From: Oxalobacter sp.
GTDB lineage: Bacteria > Pseudomonadota > Gammaproteobacteria > Burkholderiales > Burkholderiaceae_D
Direction: 5' to 3'
DNA length: 64,000 nucleotides
Assembly: GCA_003605115.1 (NCBI GenBank)
Contig: QZKY01000006.1
Span: forward strand, 1-64,000
Below, piece by piece: positions 1-8,872 of the stretch. Within the stretch, counting starts at the first letter, position 1. The number at the start of each line of letters is the position of its first letter. Under the pieces are notes generated by a model that saw nothing but the letters and a program-made list of their open reading frames with translations, searched no databases and was not told the origin of the DNA. Position numbers and translations under genes: made by a program.

Positions 1-116
1 ATGATTGGCCGCACTATTGAGACCGATTGCGTTGCTAGCTGGCAAGTGGAAATAATAGCAAGAAAATGTCGCAAAAAACACGAAATTTTAACTGATTGCA
101 TCAGCCACGCCAATTC

Positions 117-1466
117 ATGCATTTATTGGACATCACCAAGAAAATCTTCCTAGGAACAACACGCAAAGCGCGGATTGTGTCATCCATCGGCCTTTTTTTG
201 GCCGTGTGTGCGTTTGGTGCCGTTGCGGTAGCACCGGGAGCGGCAGAAGAAGAGGACTTGCCTACGCGGATTGTTACACAAGAGTTGGCTTTGCCGGACA
301 TTTCCAATCAGATTGCAGAATTCGAAACGCAATTGGGACAAGAGTATGTGCGGGAGGAGCGCGTGCTCTCCGGTGACACGCTGTGGGCCTTACTGGCGCG
401 TATGGGCGTCAGCGATCCTGCCGCAATGACCTTTATTCGATCTGATCGCACGGCCAGCCAACTGTTGCGCTTGAAGGCGGGGCGGGTCGTCCAAGCAAAA
501 GTTTCTGGCGTGGGCGAGCTGCTCTGGCTGAGCATGGAAGTGTCAGAAGGCAGAGCGGGGGAGGCGAAGGATATCGTTGTGACGCGCAACGAAAATGGTT
601 TCATCGCCGCAGACGCTTCGACAGCCCTCGAAAAGCGCATCGAAATGCGCACGGGCGTGATTCAATCCTCATTGTTTGGCGCAACTGATGCTGCACGCGT
701 ACCGGATCCGGTGACCAGTCGCTTTGTCGATATATTTGCGACACAGATCGACTTCCGTTCCGATTTGCGTCGCGGCGATAGCTTCAGTGTGGTGTACGAA
801 ACTTTCTGGCAAAACGGCACTTACATTCGTTCGGGGCGCATTCTGGCTGCAGAATATGTGAATGCAGGCAGACCTCATCAAGCGGTCTGGTACGAATCGC
901 AAGATGGGAAGCTGGGCGGTTACTACGACTTCAATGGCAAGCCGCAGAAAAAAGCTTTCCTCAAATCGCCCGTAGCCTTCACGCGCATTTCATCCGGCTT
1001 TGGCGTACGCCGCCATCCGGTGTACGGATATAGTCGAGCGCACAAGGGCATCGATTTTGCGGCACCGTCGGGCACGCCCATCAAAGCGGCTGCCGATGGT
1101 TCGGTAGCGTTCTCGGGGTGGAAAGGCGGCTACGGCAAAATGATTGTGCTCAAGCACTGGGGTTCTTACTCGACTGCGTACGGTCACATGAGTCGGATTG
1201 TCAGCAGCATGCGAAGAGGTGCAAAGGTTCGGCAGGGTGACATCATCGGTTATGTCGGTTCGACGGGCGTATCGACAGGCCCGCATCTTCATTACGAATT
1301 CCGCGTCGGGAAAGCACAGGTAAATCCCAGGGCAATCGTGATGCCAGAAGCGCCACCACTGAGATCTGCAGAGCTGGAAAAATTCCGCAAGGCGGCCGAA
1401 GAAATGGAACATCGCTTTGCCGTACTCAACCCAGATTTCAAACCGGTGAAAGTCGCGAAAAAATGA
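117..1466 (+). CDS. M23 family metallopeptidase (murein DD-endopeptidase-like)
   Basis: Predicted peptidoglycan endopeptidase that cuts cross-link peptides in the periplasm. An N-terminal hydrophobic segment (about residues 18-40) anchors or exports it. An OapA/LysM-like stretch with LSGDTLWALLARMG follows, and the C-terminal half is a LytM/M23 domain. The zinc ligands are visible: His309 and Asp313 in HKGIDF, and the HLH pair at 390-392. I chose the ATG at 117; a TTG seven codons upstream is in frame, but neither start has a clear ribosome site. The gene lies 79 bp upstream of anmK in the same direction, so a shared role in wall turnover is plausible (inference). Family call is firm; exact bond specificity is not known. 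Confidence 0.9.
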   Translation: MHLLDITKKIFLGTTRKARIVSSIGLFLAVCAFGAVAVAPGAAEEEDLPTRIVTQELALPDISNQIAEFETQLGQEYVREERVLSGDTLWALLARMGVSDPAAMTFIRSDRTASQLLRLKAGRVVQAKVSGVGELLWLSMEVSEGRAGEAKDIVVTRNENGFIAADASTALEKRIEMRTGVIQSSLFGATDAARVPDPVTSRFVDIFATQIDFRSDLRRGDSFSVVYETFWQNGTYIRSGRILAAEYVNAGRPHQAVWYESQDGKLGGYYDFNGKPQKKAFLKSPVAFTRISSGFGVRRHPVYGYSRAHKGIDFAAPSGTPIKAAADGSVAFSGWKGGYGKMIVLKHWGSYSTAYGHMSRIVSSMRRGAKVRQGDIIGYVGSTGVSTGPHLHYEFRVGKAQVNPRAIVMPEAPPLRSAELEKFRKAAEEMEHRFAVLNPDFKPVKVAKK

Positions 1467-1545
1467 TGAGGTGCGGTGACTGCACCAGCATCATCGCATT
1501 TTCACCGTTTTACACCTTGTGCCGACTGCGTGATGGGGAAACGGT

Positions 1546-2685
1546 ATGAGCGTTCAGGCAAAATCCACCCACTTCTACATTGGGCTGATGTCCGGCACCA
1601 GCGTGGATGGTGTCGATGGTACTTTGCTTGCCATTCCCGACGACTATTCCGGTGGCGCGCTGATCATGCGCGCGTCTGCTTACGTTCCCTTCCCTTCCGA
1701 ATTGCGCACCAGCTTGATGGCTTTGCAAACGCCCGGCGATCATGAAATTGAACGTGAGGCGCGCGCAGCGAATGCCTTGGTGCATCACTATGCAGAATGT
1801 GTTTCACGAATACTGGAGCAGTCGAAGGGTGATCGAAAAAAAGTGCGCGCGATTGGTGCGCATGGGCAAACGATTCGGCATCGTCCCGATCTGGGGTTTA
1901 CGCGCCAAATCAATAATCCCGCATTGCTCGCAGAGATGACGGGCATCGACGTGATTGCGGATTTCCGCAGCCGCGATATCGCAGCGGGCGGGCAAGGTGC
2001 GCCGTTGGTGCCTGCCTTTCATCAGGCGGTGTTTGCCTCTTCCAAAGAAACGCGTGTTGTGGTCAACATCGGTGGCATGGCGAACATCAGTGTGCTGCAT
2101 GCGGGCGGCACGGTTGCGGGATATGACACGGGTCCGGGCAATGTGTTGATGGATGCGTGGATGATGCGGCAGCGTGGCGCAAGCTACGATGTTGATGGCG
2201 CATGGGCGGCGAGCGGCAAGATCATCCCCGCGCTGTTGGCGGCGATGCAGCAAGAACCATTTTTTACGCTACCGCCGCCGAAGAGCACCGGACGTGATCT
2301 TTTTCACGAGGCATGGCTGCACGCAAAGGTGCAGGATTTTGTCGACGCACGCCCTGAAGATGTGCAAGCCACGCTGGCGGCATTGACGGCGACAACCATT
2401 GCGGACGCGATTGTCGTTGCTGCGCCGGACGTCGCTGCCGTGTATGTCTGTGGTGGCGGCGCACACAACACACATTTGGTGCGGCAGTTGCAAATGGCAT
2501 TGCACGCACGCAAGCGCAAGGCCTTGGTTGCATCAACAGTTGAACTGGGGGTTTCGCCCAATCATGTCGAAGCCATGGCCTTTGCGTGGCTTGCCCACCG
2601 GTTTTGCATTCGTCAGCCCGGCAATTTGCCGGAGGTCACGGGGGCGAAAGGGGCGCGCGTGCTGGGAGCGTGGCATCCCGCTTAA
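1546..2685 (+). CDS. anmK: anhydro-N-acetylmuramic acid kinase
   Basis: Phosphorylates and opens 1,6-anhydro-N-acetylmuramic acid to give MurNAc-6-phosphate, a cytosolic step of peptidoglycan recycling. The 379-residue length is usual for AnmK. The N-terminal GLMSGTSVDGVD motif (about 13-24), the NIGGMANIS motif (about 173-181) and DTGPGN are the family signatures of the ASKHA-type kinase fold. The ATG at 1546 is preceded by a purine-rich GGGGAAACGG. It follows a murein peptidase gene and ends at a bidirectional hairpin shared with erpA, which converges from the other side. Confidence 0.96.
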   Translation: MSVQAKSTHFYIGLMSGTSVDGVDGTLLAIPDDYSGGALIMRASAYVPFPSELRTSLMALQTPGDHEIEREARAANALVHHYAECVSRILEQSKGDRKKVRAIGAHGQTIRHRPDLGFTRQINNPALLAEMTGIDVIADFRSRDIAAGGQGAPLVPAFHQAVFASSKETRVVVNIGGMANISVLHAGGTVAGYDTGPGNVLMDAWMMRQRGASYDVDGAWAASGKIIPALLAAMQQEPFFTLPPPKSTGRDLFHEAWLHAKVQDFVDARPEDVQATLAALTATTIADAIVVAAPDVAAVYVCGGGAHNTHLVRQLQMALHARKRKALVASTVELGVSPNHVEAMAFAWLAHRFCIRQPGNLPEVTGAKGARVLGAWHPA

Positions 2686-2707
2686 AGGCGAGCATCTCGT
2701 GGACATA

Positions 2708-2740
2708 AAAAAGGGCGCTGCCCAAAGCGCCCTTTTTTAA
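2708..2740. terminator. bidirectional rho-independent terminator between anmK and erpA
   Basis: An 8-bp perfect stem (AAGGGCGC / GCGCCCTT) with a short loop sits between the convergent genes. There is a T run after it on the plus strand and an A run before it, so it can work in both directions. Confidence 0.9.
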
Positions 2741-2754
2741 TCTGAACCGAAAAT

Positions 2755-3105
2755 TTACGGCGCGAACGAAGAACCGCAGCCGCAAGTGGTGGAGACGTTG
2801 GGGTTTTTGATGACAAATTGCGCACCGTCCAGACCTTCGCGGTAATCAATTTCAGCGCCGACCAGGTACTGGTAGCTCATGGAATCGATCAGCAGCTTGA
2901 CGCCGTTTTTGACCATCGTGGTATCGTCATCATTGACAGTTTCGTCAAAGGTGAAGCCGTACTGGAAGCCGGAACAACCGCCGCCTTGTACAAATACCCT
3001 TAATTTCAATTCGGGATTGCCTTCTTCGGCAATGAGTTCAGCAACCTTATTGGCAGCACTGTCAGTAAAGTTGATCGGGGCAGGGCTTTCGATCACTGCA
3101 TTCAT
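2755..3105 (-). CDS. erpA: iron-sulfur cluster insertion protein ErpA (A-type carrier)
   Basis: A-type carrier that delivers Fe-S clusters to apoproteins; in proteobacteria its clients include enzymes of isoprenoid synthesis and respiration. The 116-residue protein has the three invariant cysteines: Cys44 in [10 protein letters not shown] and Cys108/Cys110 in the C-terminal [14 protein letters not shown]-like -10 lies at 3136-3141 on the minus strand, inside the gap to the bactofilin gene, so it may have its own promoter. The N-terminal leader before NFTDSAANK is of ErpA rather than IscA type. Very secure. Confidence 0.96.
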   Translation of the reverse strand: MNAVIESPAPINFTDSAANKVAELIAEEGNPELKLRVFVQGGGCSGFQYGFTFDETVNDDDTTMVKNGVKLLIDSMSYQYLVGAEIDYREGLDGAQFVIKNPNVSTTCGCGSSFAP

Positions 3106-3156
3106 AATGGCTCCTGTGGGGTAAAGAATGACACCATTATAAAACTGAAGCCAAAA

Positions 3157-3549
3157 TTATGCTTTGGAGGCCATTGCCAACTGGAGGATGGGTTCCGGCG
3201 ATTGCTCGTGTGAGAGTTTGCCCGATACCAAGGCACCCGCGTGCATTTCCAGTTTTTTGTAATTCACGTCGCCGGTAATGCGCGCGCGAGGCTGCATTTC
3301 AAGCATTTCGGAAGAAAAAACAGAACCGTTGATTTCGCCGTTGGTGACAAGGTGCGCCACACGGACTTCGCCTTCAATGCGGGCATTTTCCGAAATGACT
3401 AACAGGCTCAATTCGCCTGATTCAGCAACGACATTGCCTTTAACGTGGCCGTCGATGCGCATGCCGCCCGAAAAGCGAATATCTCCCTGGATACGGGTAG
3501 TGGCACCAATAAGCGTATCGATGGAGTTTTTGGGTTTGCGGTTAAACAT
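3157..3549 (-). CDS. bactofilin family cytoskeletal protein
   Basis: Bactofilins polymerise into filaments without nucleotide and help position cell-wall enzymes or polar structures. The 130-residue protein is nearly all bactofilin domain: after a basic start (MFNRKPKN) come regularly spaced hydrophobic/glycine strands such as GDIRFSGGMRIDGHVKGNV and ARIEGEVRVAHLV, typical of a beta-helix. It is 14 bp downstream of a coiled-coil membrane protein gene (3564-4298) in the same direction and probably co-transcribed with it. Its closeness to anmK and an M23 peptidase fits a wall-related role, which is inference. Confidence 0.93.
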   Translation of the reverse strand: MFNRKPKNSIDTLIGATTRIQGDIRFSGGMRIDGHVKGNVVAESGELSLLVISENARIEGEVRVAHLVTNGEINGSVFSSEMLEMQPRARITGDVNYKKLEMHAGALVSGKLSHEQSPEPILQLAMASKA

Positions 3550-3563
3550 TGTTTCTCCCTCAC

Positions 3564-4298
3564 TTATAAACTGGCCGATTGTTGTGCACGAACTTGGCCT
3601 CTTTCCAGAATTTTGGCTTGCACCGATTTGATAATCGCGCCTGCCGGCAAAGTTAAGGTGCCTTCCAGTCGTTGGTAATGCTTGAAACGGAAGTTGTACT
3701 TTTCTGCATCAGCCGTTCTGTCTTTTGGGAAGGTAATCATAGCACTATTTCCCTCCTGCAAAACAGTGACAACCAGCTGGAGCTGGCCATAGAATTCGCG
3801 TTTGTCTCTTTTACCACCACCCTGTGTCACCAAGATACGGTAGCGAACCTGGTTCGGGTTGACCAGTTCCAGAGAAAGGCTCTGGATGCTGATGCCTTTG
3901 GCACCGGTGTTGGTAGGCAATAAACTTTCAAAGAATGACAAGTCTTCTTTCAGCTTCGTATTTTCCAGTTCCAGCGCTTTGATTTGGTCTTGAAAAGGTT
4001 TTTGCGTCGCGCGCTCAATGTTGATTTCAGAAGCGGCAGCATTGAGTTCGCTAATCAGTCGCTCCCGATCCAGTTCCAGCTGTTTGACGCGCGTATCCAA
4101 GGCATCAACCTGACCGTTAGCGGTGGGGCCAAGGCCAGCAAAGCTTCTCCCCATGTCATACGCCCACAGTGCGGCGGCACCGGCCACGGCCAAGACAAGC
4201 ACCCAAAAGACGAAGCGGATCGGCAGCGGCAATTGGCTGCGAATTTGCATCTTGGGTGCTGAAATGGACATGCGGCGAAGCAAAAGGTTTTTTTTCAT
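3564..4298 (-). CDS. single-pass membrane protein with coiled coil (DUF6776-like)
   Basis: Function unknown. The 244-residue protein has a basic N-terminus, one transmembrane helix at about 27-47, a charged coiled-coil stretch at about 66-120 (RVKQLELDRERLISELN and following), and a C-terminal beta-rich region likely in the periplasm. The domain layout and neighbours match a conserved betaproteobacterial family that I recall as DUF6776; I could not check this. It sits between argC (9 bp) and the bactofilin gene (14 bp), all leftward. Its partnership with the bactofilin is conserved in related genomes as far as I recall, which suggests a membrane partner for that filament (inference). Confidence 0.75.
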   Translation of the reverse strand: MKKNLLLRRMSISAPKMQIRSQLPLPIRFVFWVLVLAVAGAAALWAYDMGRSFAGLGPTANGQVDALDTRVKQLELDRERLISELNAAASEINIERATQKPFQDQIKALELENTKLKEDLSFFESLLPTNTGAKGISIQSLSLELVNPNQVRYRILVTQGGGKRDKREFYGQLQLVVTVLQEGNSAMITFPKDRTADAEKYNFRFKHYQRLEGTLTLPAGAIIKSVQAKILERGQVRAQQSASL

Positions 4299-4307
4299 AG
4301 AAAAGCC

Positions 4308-5354
4308 TTATGGAATGATGGGGGTATGTTGCAGCCCGGTCGTTTCATCGAGGCCAAACATCAGATTCATGCATTGGACGCCTTGACCAGCGGCGCCTTT
4401 GACAAGGTTATCTTCGACAACCAGAATCACCAGCGTATCGCCACCGCCCGGCCGGTGGACGGCGATACGCACAAAGTTGGATGCGCGTACCGTGCGAGTT
4501 TCGGGATGGCTGCCAGCAGGCATGACATCGACGAAAAAAGCATCGCGATAATAGTTTTCATACAGCGCCTGGAAGTCAATGTGACGTGCTTCCGGCAAGA
4601 TGGTCGCATACAGAGTCGAATGAATGCCGCGGATCATCGGCACAAGGTGTGGCACGAAAGTCAGGCCGATGGGGCGGCCTTCCGCAATGGCTTGCAAGCC
4701 TTGCACGGTTTCAGGCAAATGGCGGTGTCCGGCAACGCCATATGCGTGAAAATTGTCCCCCGCTTCCGCGAAAAGGGTGTGCACTTCGGGGTTGCGGCCA
4801 GCACCGGAGACGCCTGATTTGGAGTCCGATACCAAGGCCGATTCATTCACGAGCAGTTTTCCTTGCGCCAGCAAGGGCGCATAGCCCAACTGGATGGAGG
4901 TTGGATAACAGCCGGGCAAGCCGATGACACGCGCTTTTTTGATGGCTTCGCGGTTGATTTCTGGCAGGCCGTATACCGCTTCTTCCAGAATATCTGGACA
5001 GATGTGCTGCATCTTGTACCACTTTTCAAAATCTGCCGTGTTTTTCAGGCGGAAATCCGCAGCCAGATCGATGATTTTGATATTGGCCGCAACGAGTTTT
5101 GGGGCTTGCGTCATGGCGACGCCGTGGGGCGTCGCAAAAAAGACGACATCGCAAGCCGTCAAATCAGCACAATCCGGCATGACGTATTTCAGGTCAACGC
5201 GGCCACGCAGGGAGGGAAACATGTCTGAGACGGCAATGCCATCTTCCTTGCGCGAAGTGATGCAGACCAATTGAACGTGAGGGTGGGCAGAGAGCAGGCG
5301 CAATAATTCGACGCCCGTGTAACCTGTTCCGCCAACGATGCCAACTTTTATCAT
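4308..5354 (-). CDS. argC: N-acetyl-gamma-glutamyl-phosphate reductase
   Basis: Third step of arginine synthesis: NADPH-dependent reduction of N-acetylglutamyl phosphate to the semialdehyde. The NADP-binding [12 protein letters not shown] is at residues 8-18, and the catalytic Cys149 lies in GLPGCYPTS. The 348-residue length fits the long-form (type 1) ArgC. The ATG at 5354 is preceded by a GGGGAG ribosome site. It lies downstream of rplM-rpsI but is separated by a terminator hairpin, so it probably has its own promoter within 5355-5420. Confidence 0.97.
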   Translation of the reverse strand: MIKVGIVGGTGYTGVELLRLLSAHPHVQLVCITSRKEDGIAVSDMFPSLRGRVDLKYVMPDCADLTACDVVFFATPHGVAMTQAPKLVAANIKIIDLAADFRLKNTADFEKWYKMQHICPDILEEAVYGLPEINREAIKKARVIGLPGCYPTSIQLGYAPLLAQGKLLVNESALVSDSKSGVSGAGRNPEVHTLFAEAGDNFHAYGVAGHRHLPETVQGLQAIAEGRPIGLTFVPHLVPMIRGIHSTLYATILPEARHIDFQALYENYYRDAFFVDVMPAGSHPETRTVRASNFVRIAVHRPGGGDTLVILVVEDNLVKGAAGQGVQCMNLMFGLDETTGLQHTPIIP

Positions 5355-5414
5355 TACTCCCCTTTGGTACAGATACCCATCAGCCTGTCATTGTACCAGT
5401 GTGAAAAGGCTACG

Positions 5415-5462
5415 AGTCAAAAAAGCAAAAAGCCGTGTGGCATATGCCAAACGGCTTTTTGT
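5415..5462 (-). terminator. rho-independent terminator after rplM-rpsI
   Basis: A long hairpin pairs AAAAAGCCGT with ACGGCTTTTT and carries a second inner palindrome, TGGCATATGCCA. On the minus strand it is followed by a T-rich run. It separates rpsI from argC. Confidence 0.85.
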
Positions 5463-5489
5463 TTGCTCGGACGAACCGTGCGGAAGCGA

Positions 5490-5882
5490 TTAGCGCTTGG
5501 AGAACTGCTTGGCGCGGCGAGCTTTGCGCAAACCAACCTTTTTACGTTCCACTTCACGTGCATCGCGGGTCACCAGACCCGCTTTGGAGAGGGTAGGCTT
5601 GAGGGTTGCATCGTAGTCAATCAGGGCGCGGGTGATCCCGTGACGTACAGCGCCAGCCTGGCCGGATTCGCCGCCACCATGTACGTTGACCTTGATGTCA
5701 AAGCGTTCCATGTTGTTGGTCAGTGCCAGGGGCTGGCGGATGACCATCAGACCGGTTTCGCGGGAAAAATATTCATTAGCGGGCTTGCCGTTAACGACGA
5801 TTTGGCCGGTGCCGACCTTGATGAACACGCGCGCAACAGCACTCTTGCGACGGCCGGTTCCGTAATTATAGTTACCGATCAT
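5490..5882 (-). CDS. rpsI: 30S ribosomal protein S9 (uS9)
   Basis: Small-subunit ribosomal protein whose C-terminal tail reaches the P-site tRNA. The 130 residues begin [16 protein letters not shown] and end in the invariant basic tail [14 protein letters not shown]. It is the second gene of the standard rplM-rpsI operon, 9 bp after rplM, and is followed by a strong terminator. Confidence 0.99.
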   Translation of the reverse strand: MIGNYNYGTGRRKSAVARVFIKVGTGQIVVNGKPANEYFSRETGLMVIRQPLALTNNMERFDIKVNVHGGGESGQAGAVRHGITRALIDYDATLKPTLSKAGLVTRDAREVERKKVGLRKARRAKQFSKR

Positions 5883-5891
5883 GTCTGCTCC

Positions 5892-6320
5892 TTACAGTTC
5901 AAGTGCTTTGGGTTGCTGCGCAGTGTGCGGATGGGTGCCATCTGCATAGACTTTCAGCTTTTTGATCATCGCATAGCCAAGCGGGCCTTTCGGCAGCATG
6001 CCTTTGACGGCTTTTTCCAGCGCACGACCCGGAAAACGCTCTTGCATTTTCTGGAAAGTGGTTTCTTTGATGCCACCCGGATAACCGGTATGGCGATAGT
6101 ATTTTTTGTCGTTATCTTTGGTACCGGTAACGCGCAGCTTGCTCGCATTGACGACGATAATGAAATCGCCGGTATCGACGTGCGGAGTGAATTCCGGTTT
6201 GTGTTTGCCGCGAAGACGGCGTGCCACTTCGCTGGCGACACGGCCGAGAATTTTATCCGTCGCGTCAATCACGAACCACTCGCGCTGGACTTCGTGTCCC
6301 TTAGCGGAAAAGGTTTTCAT
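5892..6320 (-). CDS. rplM: 50S ribosomal protein L13 (uL13)
   Basis: Early-assembling large-subunit protein. The 142 residues start [15 protein letters not shown] and contain the family stretch [18 protein letters not shown] and the C-terminal [19 protein letters not shown] clear AGGAAG ribosome site precedes the ATG. A strong promoter lies about 100 bases upstream, leaving a leader long enough for autoregulation, which is known for rplM-rpsI in E. coli but not shown here. Confidence 0.99.
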   Translation of the reverse strand: MKTFSAKGHEVQREWFVIDATDKILGRVASEVARRLRGKHKPEFTPHVDTGDFIIVVNASKLRVTGTKDNDKKYYRHTGYPGGIKETTFQKMQERFPGRALEKAVKGMLPKGPLGYAMIKKLKVYADGTHPHTAQQPKALEL

Positions 6321-6423
6321 GTTGACTTCCTAAGTGTGTAAACGCCCTTAATTAACAAAATGGTGGTTCCGTGCATTGCGGACGCATCCTTATTATGGGT
6401 TCCCGGGCGAATGGGAGCCTGAG

Positions 6424-6453
6424 ATTATAGCTTGTTCAAGCTTGCAGCGTCAA
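6424..6453 (-). promoter_or_regulatory. sigma-70 promoter of rplM-rpsI
   Basis: On the minus strand TTGACG (6453-6448) and a perfect TATAAT (6429-6424) are 18 bp apart, directly upstream of rplM. The predicted transcript has a leader of roughly 95-100 nt. Confidence 0.85.
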
Positions 6454-6507
6454 ACTGATCACGTCGGCGGGGGCGGGAGCCTAATCCGGAAAGAAAACCG
6501 GAAAATT

Positions 6508-6536
6508 GTCAAAGGCACACAAAAAGAGTGTGCTTT
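6508..6536 (-). terminator. possible terminator of the ZIP transporter gene
   Basis: A small hairpin (AAAGCACAC / GTGTGCCTTT) touches the stop codon of the ZIP gene. The following tract is only moderately T-rich, so this is a weak call. Confidence 0.45.
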
Positions 6537-7317
6537 AATGGGAATGCAAGTGGCCGGTTAACAAAAACACGATGAGAACACCAAGGGCAATCAGCATCAC
6601 TTGTGTGCCGGATTCCCTCCAGGAGATATGGCGTTGCATTTGTGGCATCAGATCGCTGACAGCGATGTAGATGAAGCCACTGGAAGCCAGCACCAGTGCG
6701 TAAGGAATGAGGCCGCTGGCATTGGCCAAGGCGAAATAACCGAGCAAACCGCCAAGGAGCGCCATCAGGCTGGAGATCAAGTTATAAACATAAGCCCTTT
6801 TTCTGGAAAACCCCGCATTTTGCAGCACGATGAAATCGCCCACTTCCTGCGGGATTTCGTGGGCAAACACCGCAAGACTGGTCATGATGCCCAGCTTCGT
6901 GTCGACTAAAAAAGCGGCAGCGATCAGAATGCCATCGGTGAAATTATGAAAACCGTCCCCGATCAAAATCATCCAGCCGGATTTGCCTGCCTGGCGGGCG
7001 TCATGTCCATGATGATGGTGGCAGCAGTCATGTTCATGGTGATGGCAATGCCGCAGGATCGCCAGTTTCTCCAGCAGAAAAAAACCGAGTAAGCCAGCCA
7101 AAAGCGTCAAAAAGAGGCGGTGCGGGTCGACCTGGGATTCAAAGGCTTCCGGGAGCGAATGCAAAAAAGCGGTTGAAAGCATGATGCCGACCGACAGGCT
7201 GACCATGCGCTCGACTATTTTTGTGAGCAGGGCAAATGAAAAAAGTGCCGCCGCCGTCAGGCTGACCACGCCCGAAATGAAAGCGGCAAGCAAAATGTAA
7301 AAAAGAACCGGATCCAT
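6535..7317 (-). CDS. ZIP family metal transporter
   Basis: Predicted inner-membrane importer for zinc or related divalent metals. From the ATG at 7317 the protein is 260 residues with about eight hydrophobic segments. A histidine-rich cytoplasmic loop between TM3 and TM4 (CHHHEHDCCHHHHGHD) is typical of ZIPs, and the metal-site helices appear as GDGFHNFTDGILIAAAF and VFAHEIPQEVGDF. Nine further in-frame codons lie upstream of 7317, but MDPVLFYILL is the natural start. Substrate cannot be told from sequence; it resembles the bacterial ZupT/GufA-type members. Confidence 0.9.
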   Translation of the reverse strand: MDPVLFYILLAAFISGVVSLTAAALFSFALLTKIVERMVSLSVGIMLSTAFLHSLPEAFESQVDPHRLFLTLLAGLLGFFLLEKLAILRHCHHHEHDCCHHHHGHDARQAGKSGWMILIGDGFHNFTDGILIAAAFLVDTKLGIMTSLAVFAHEIPQEVGDFIVLQNAGFSRKRAYVYNLISSLMALLGGLLGYFALANASGLIPYALVLASSGFIYIAVSDLMPQMQRHISWRESGTQVMLIALGVLIVFLLTGHLHSH

Positions 7318-7379
7318 GGCGCGCCTTATGCAACACAGTTGCAATCGAAAAGCAGTGTAGCACTTTGTTGTGGCGTGCG

Positions 7380-7850
7380 TTAAAGGCCGTCAGCAAAACC
7401 ATTTTGTCGCCAGGCTTCATACACGACAACCGCTACGGCATTGGAGAGGTTGAGGCTGCGATTGTCCGGGCGCATCGGCAAGCGAATGCGCTGCGCTGCC
7501 GGAAAGCTGTCCCGCAAGTCGGTGGGCAAGCCCTTCGTTTCCGAGCCAAAAACAAAAACATCGCCCGGGCGAAATGTGACGCTGGCAAAAGACGTTGCGC
7601 CATGCGTGGTGAGCGCAAACACGCGATCCGGATCGGGCGCTTCACTCAGGATGAACGCATCCCAGTTGCGATGCACTTTCATGGTGGCGTATTCGTGATA
7701 GTCCAGTCCTGCGCGGCGCATCTTCGCATCTTCCAGCGGAAAGCCTAGAGGTTCGATCAAATGCAATTGTGCGCCAGTGTTCGCGCACAAGCGGATGATG
7801 TTGCCGGTATTCGGCGGAATTTCGGGTTCGACCAGCACAACGTGAAACAC
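7380..7850 (-). CDS. trmL: tRNA (cytidine(34)-2'-O)-methyltransferase
   Basis: SPOUT-class enzyme that 2'-O-methylates the wobble base of certain leucine tRNAs. The 156 residues are the full length of TrmL. The N-terminal NTGNIIRLCANTGAQLHLIEPLG and the C-terminal knot segment PMRPDNRSLNLSNAVAVVVYE match the family closely. It lies downstream of comF but is separated by a 221-bp gap holding REP-like hairpins, so it is probably a separate unit. Confidence 0.95.
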   Translation of the reverse strand: MFHVVLVEPEIPPNTGNIIRLCANTGAQLHLIEPLGFPLEDAKMRRAGLDYHEYATMKVHRNWDAFILSEAPDPDRVFALTTHGATSFASVTFRPGDVFVFGSETKGLPTDLRDSFPAAQRIRLPMRPDNRSLNLSNAVAVVVYEAWRQNGFADGL

Positions 7851-7901
7851 AATATTCTCCTTGCTGAGATTTATATACTTCTGCGATGCTCAAAATATTA
7901 T

Positions 7902-8026
7902 TCCCCTCCCCCTATCAGGGGGAGGGCTAGGGTGGGGGTGTTGTATCAGATTTTATGTGCTCATCTTGAACGAGCAGCGCACCTCCACACCAACCTTCCT
8001 TCCTAAAAAAAGGGGAGGAAAGGAGA
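7902..8026. repeat. BIME-like pair of G/C-rich hairpins
   Basis: A hairpin of CCCCTCCCCC / GGGGGAGGG with a following GGGTGGGGGTG (7902-7940) is paired with a second, inverted and degenerate hairpin (about 7980-8026: CCTTCCTTCC / GGGGAGGAAAGG). The spacer is about 40 bp. The same arrangement recurs at 32028-32142, so this is a dispersed REP-type element rather than a simple terminator. Confidence 0.7.
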
Positions 8027-8071
8027 TGGAGACAAATATTTCTCTGCCATATTATTTTGTGACACTCAAAC

Positions 8072-8815
8072 TTACAATGGGGCGCGCGCAAAAACAAAAT
8101 TGGTAACGCGCGCCGCGCCGCCTTTTTTGAGGGTGGCCGCCAGCTCATGCAAAGTTTCACCCGTGGTCATGACATCGTCGACCACACCGACATGCTCGCC
8201 TTTGATATGTGCGGCAGCCTCATTCGAGAGGGTAAAAGCGCGACGGACATTCTTTCGTCGTTCTTCAGGTGGCAGTGAAGATTGCGCCACGGTTTCGCGC
8301 ACGCGGGAAACGAGTTGCGGCAGTAGCGGAAGTGCCAAGGCGCGCCCGAGCGGGCGCGCAATTTCAAGCGCCTGGTTAAAGCCGCGCTGAATCAATCTTT
8401 CTGAACCCAGTGGCACAATCGTCAGCAGTGAAGGAAGCGCGTCGCGCTGTTCACGCTGCCATGAAGCGTGCAGCAGATTCGCAAAAAGGGGAGCGAGCGC
8501 CAGCTGGCCAGCGAATTTGAGCGAGAGAACCAATTGATCAATGGGTGCAGTGTAATTGGCAGCAACGATGGTGGCATCAAACGCGGGCGGGTCGTTCAGG
8601 CACGAACCGCAGACGTGGCTGTCATGCGCGAGGGCGTGTGGCAGTGTGTTGGCGCATTGCACGCAGCGCGCGGGGTGTTCGCGCAAGAACTGCAATTGGC
8701 AGCCTTCGCAGAGGGCTTCTTTTGCATCCACGCCACAAAGCGCGCAAGACGATGGCATCGCGGCAGCAATGCCATGGTGAAGTTGGCGGGTTAAGCGGTT
8801 GAATGAAGAAAGCAT
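8072..8815 (-). CDS. comF: ComF family phosphoribosyltransferase-like protein
   Basis: Homologue of competence protein ComF, linked to DNA uptake and processing in transformable bacteria; its biochemical role in this organism is unknown. The 247-residue protein has an N-terminal zinc-finger region with cysteines in CALCGVDAKEALCEGC, CVQC and CGSC, then a PRTase domain with the PRPP loop VGVVDDVMTTGETL near the end. I start it at the ATG at 8815 (MLSSFNRLTRQ), because the longer 8887 start would overlap the divergent methyltransferase gene. It is divergent from that BioC-like gene, a common pairing in betaproteobacteria. Confidence 0.9.
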   Translation of the reverse strand: MLSSFNRLTRQLHHGIAAAMPSSCALCGVDAKEALCEGCQLQFLREHPARCVQCANTLPHALAHDSHVCGSCLNDPPAFDATIVAANYTAPIDQLVLSLKFAGQLALAPLFANLLHASWQREQRDALPSLLTIVPLGSERLIQRGFNQALEIARPLGRALALPLLPQLVSRVRETVAQSSLPPEERRKNVRRAFTLSNEAAAHIKGEHVGVVDDVMTTGETLHELAATLKKGGAARVTNFVFARAPL

Positions 8816-8872
8816 CAAAAAGTGGCGTTCGGGAAGTAAACTGTCGAAATTATCGCACTTGTCGAGCATACC

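Noticed and set aside
5364-6341. Long plus-strand open frame (325 residues) opposite rpsI and rplM
   Set aside because: It is the antisense shadow of two certain ribosomal protein genes; its sequence has no domain and no ribosome site.
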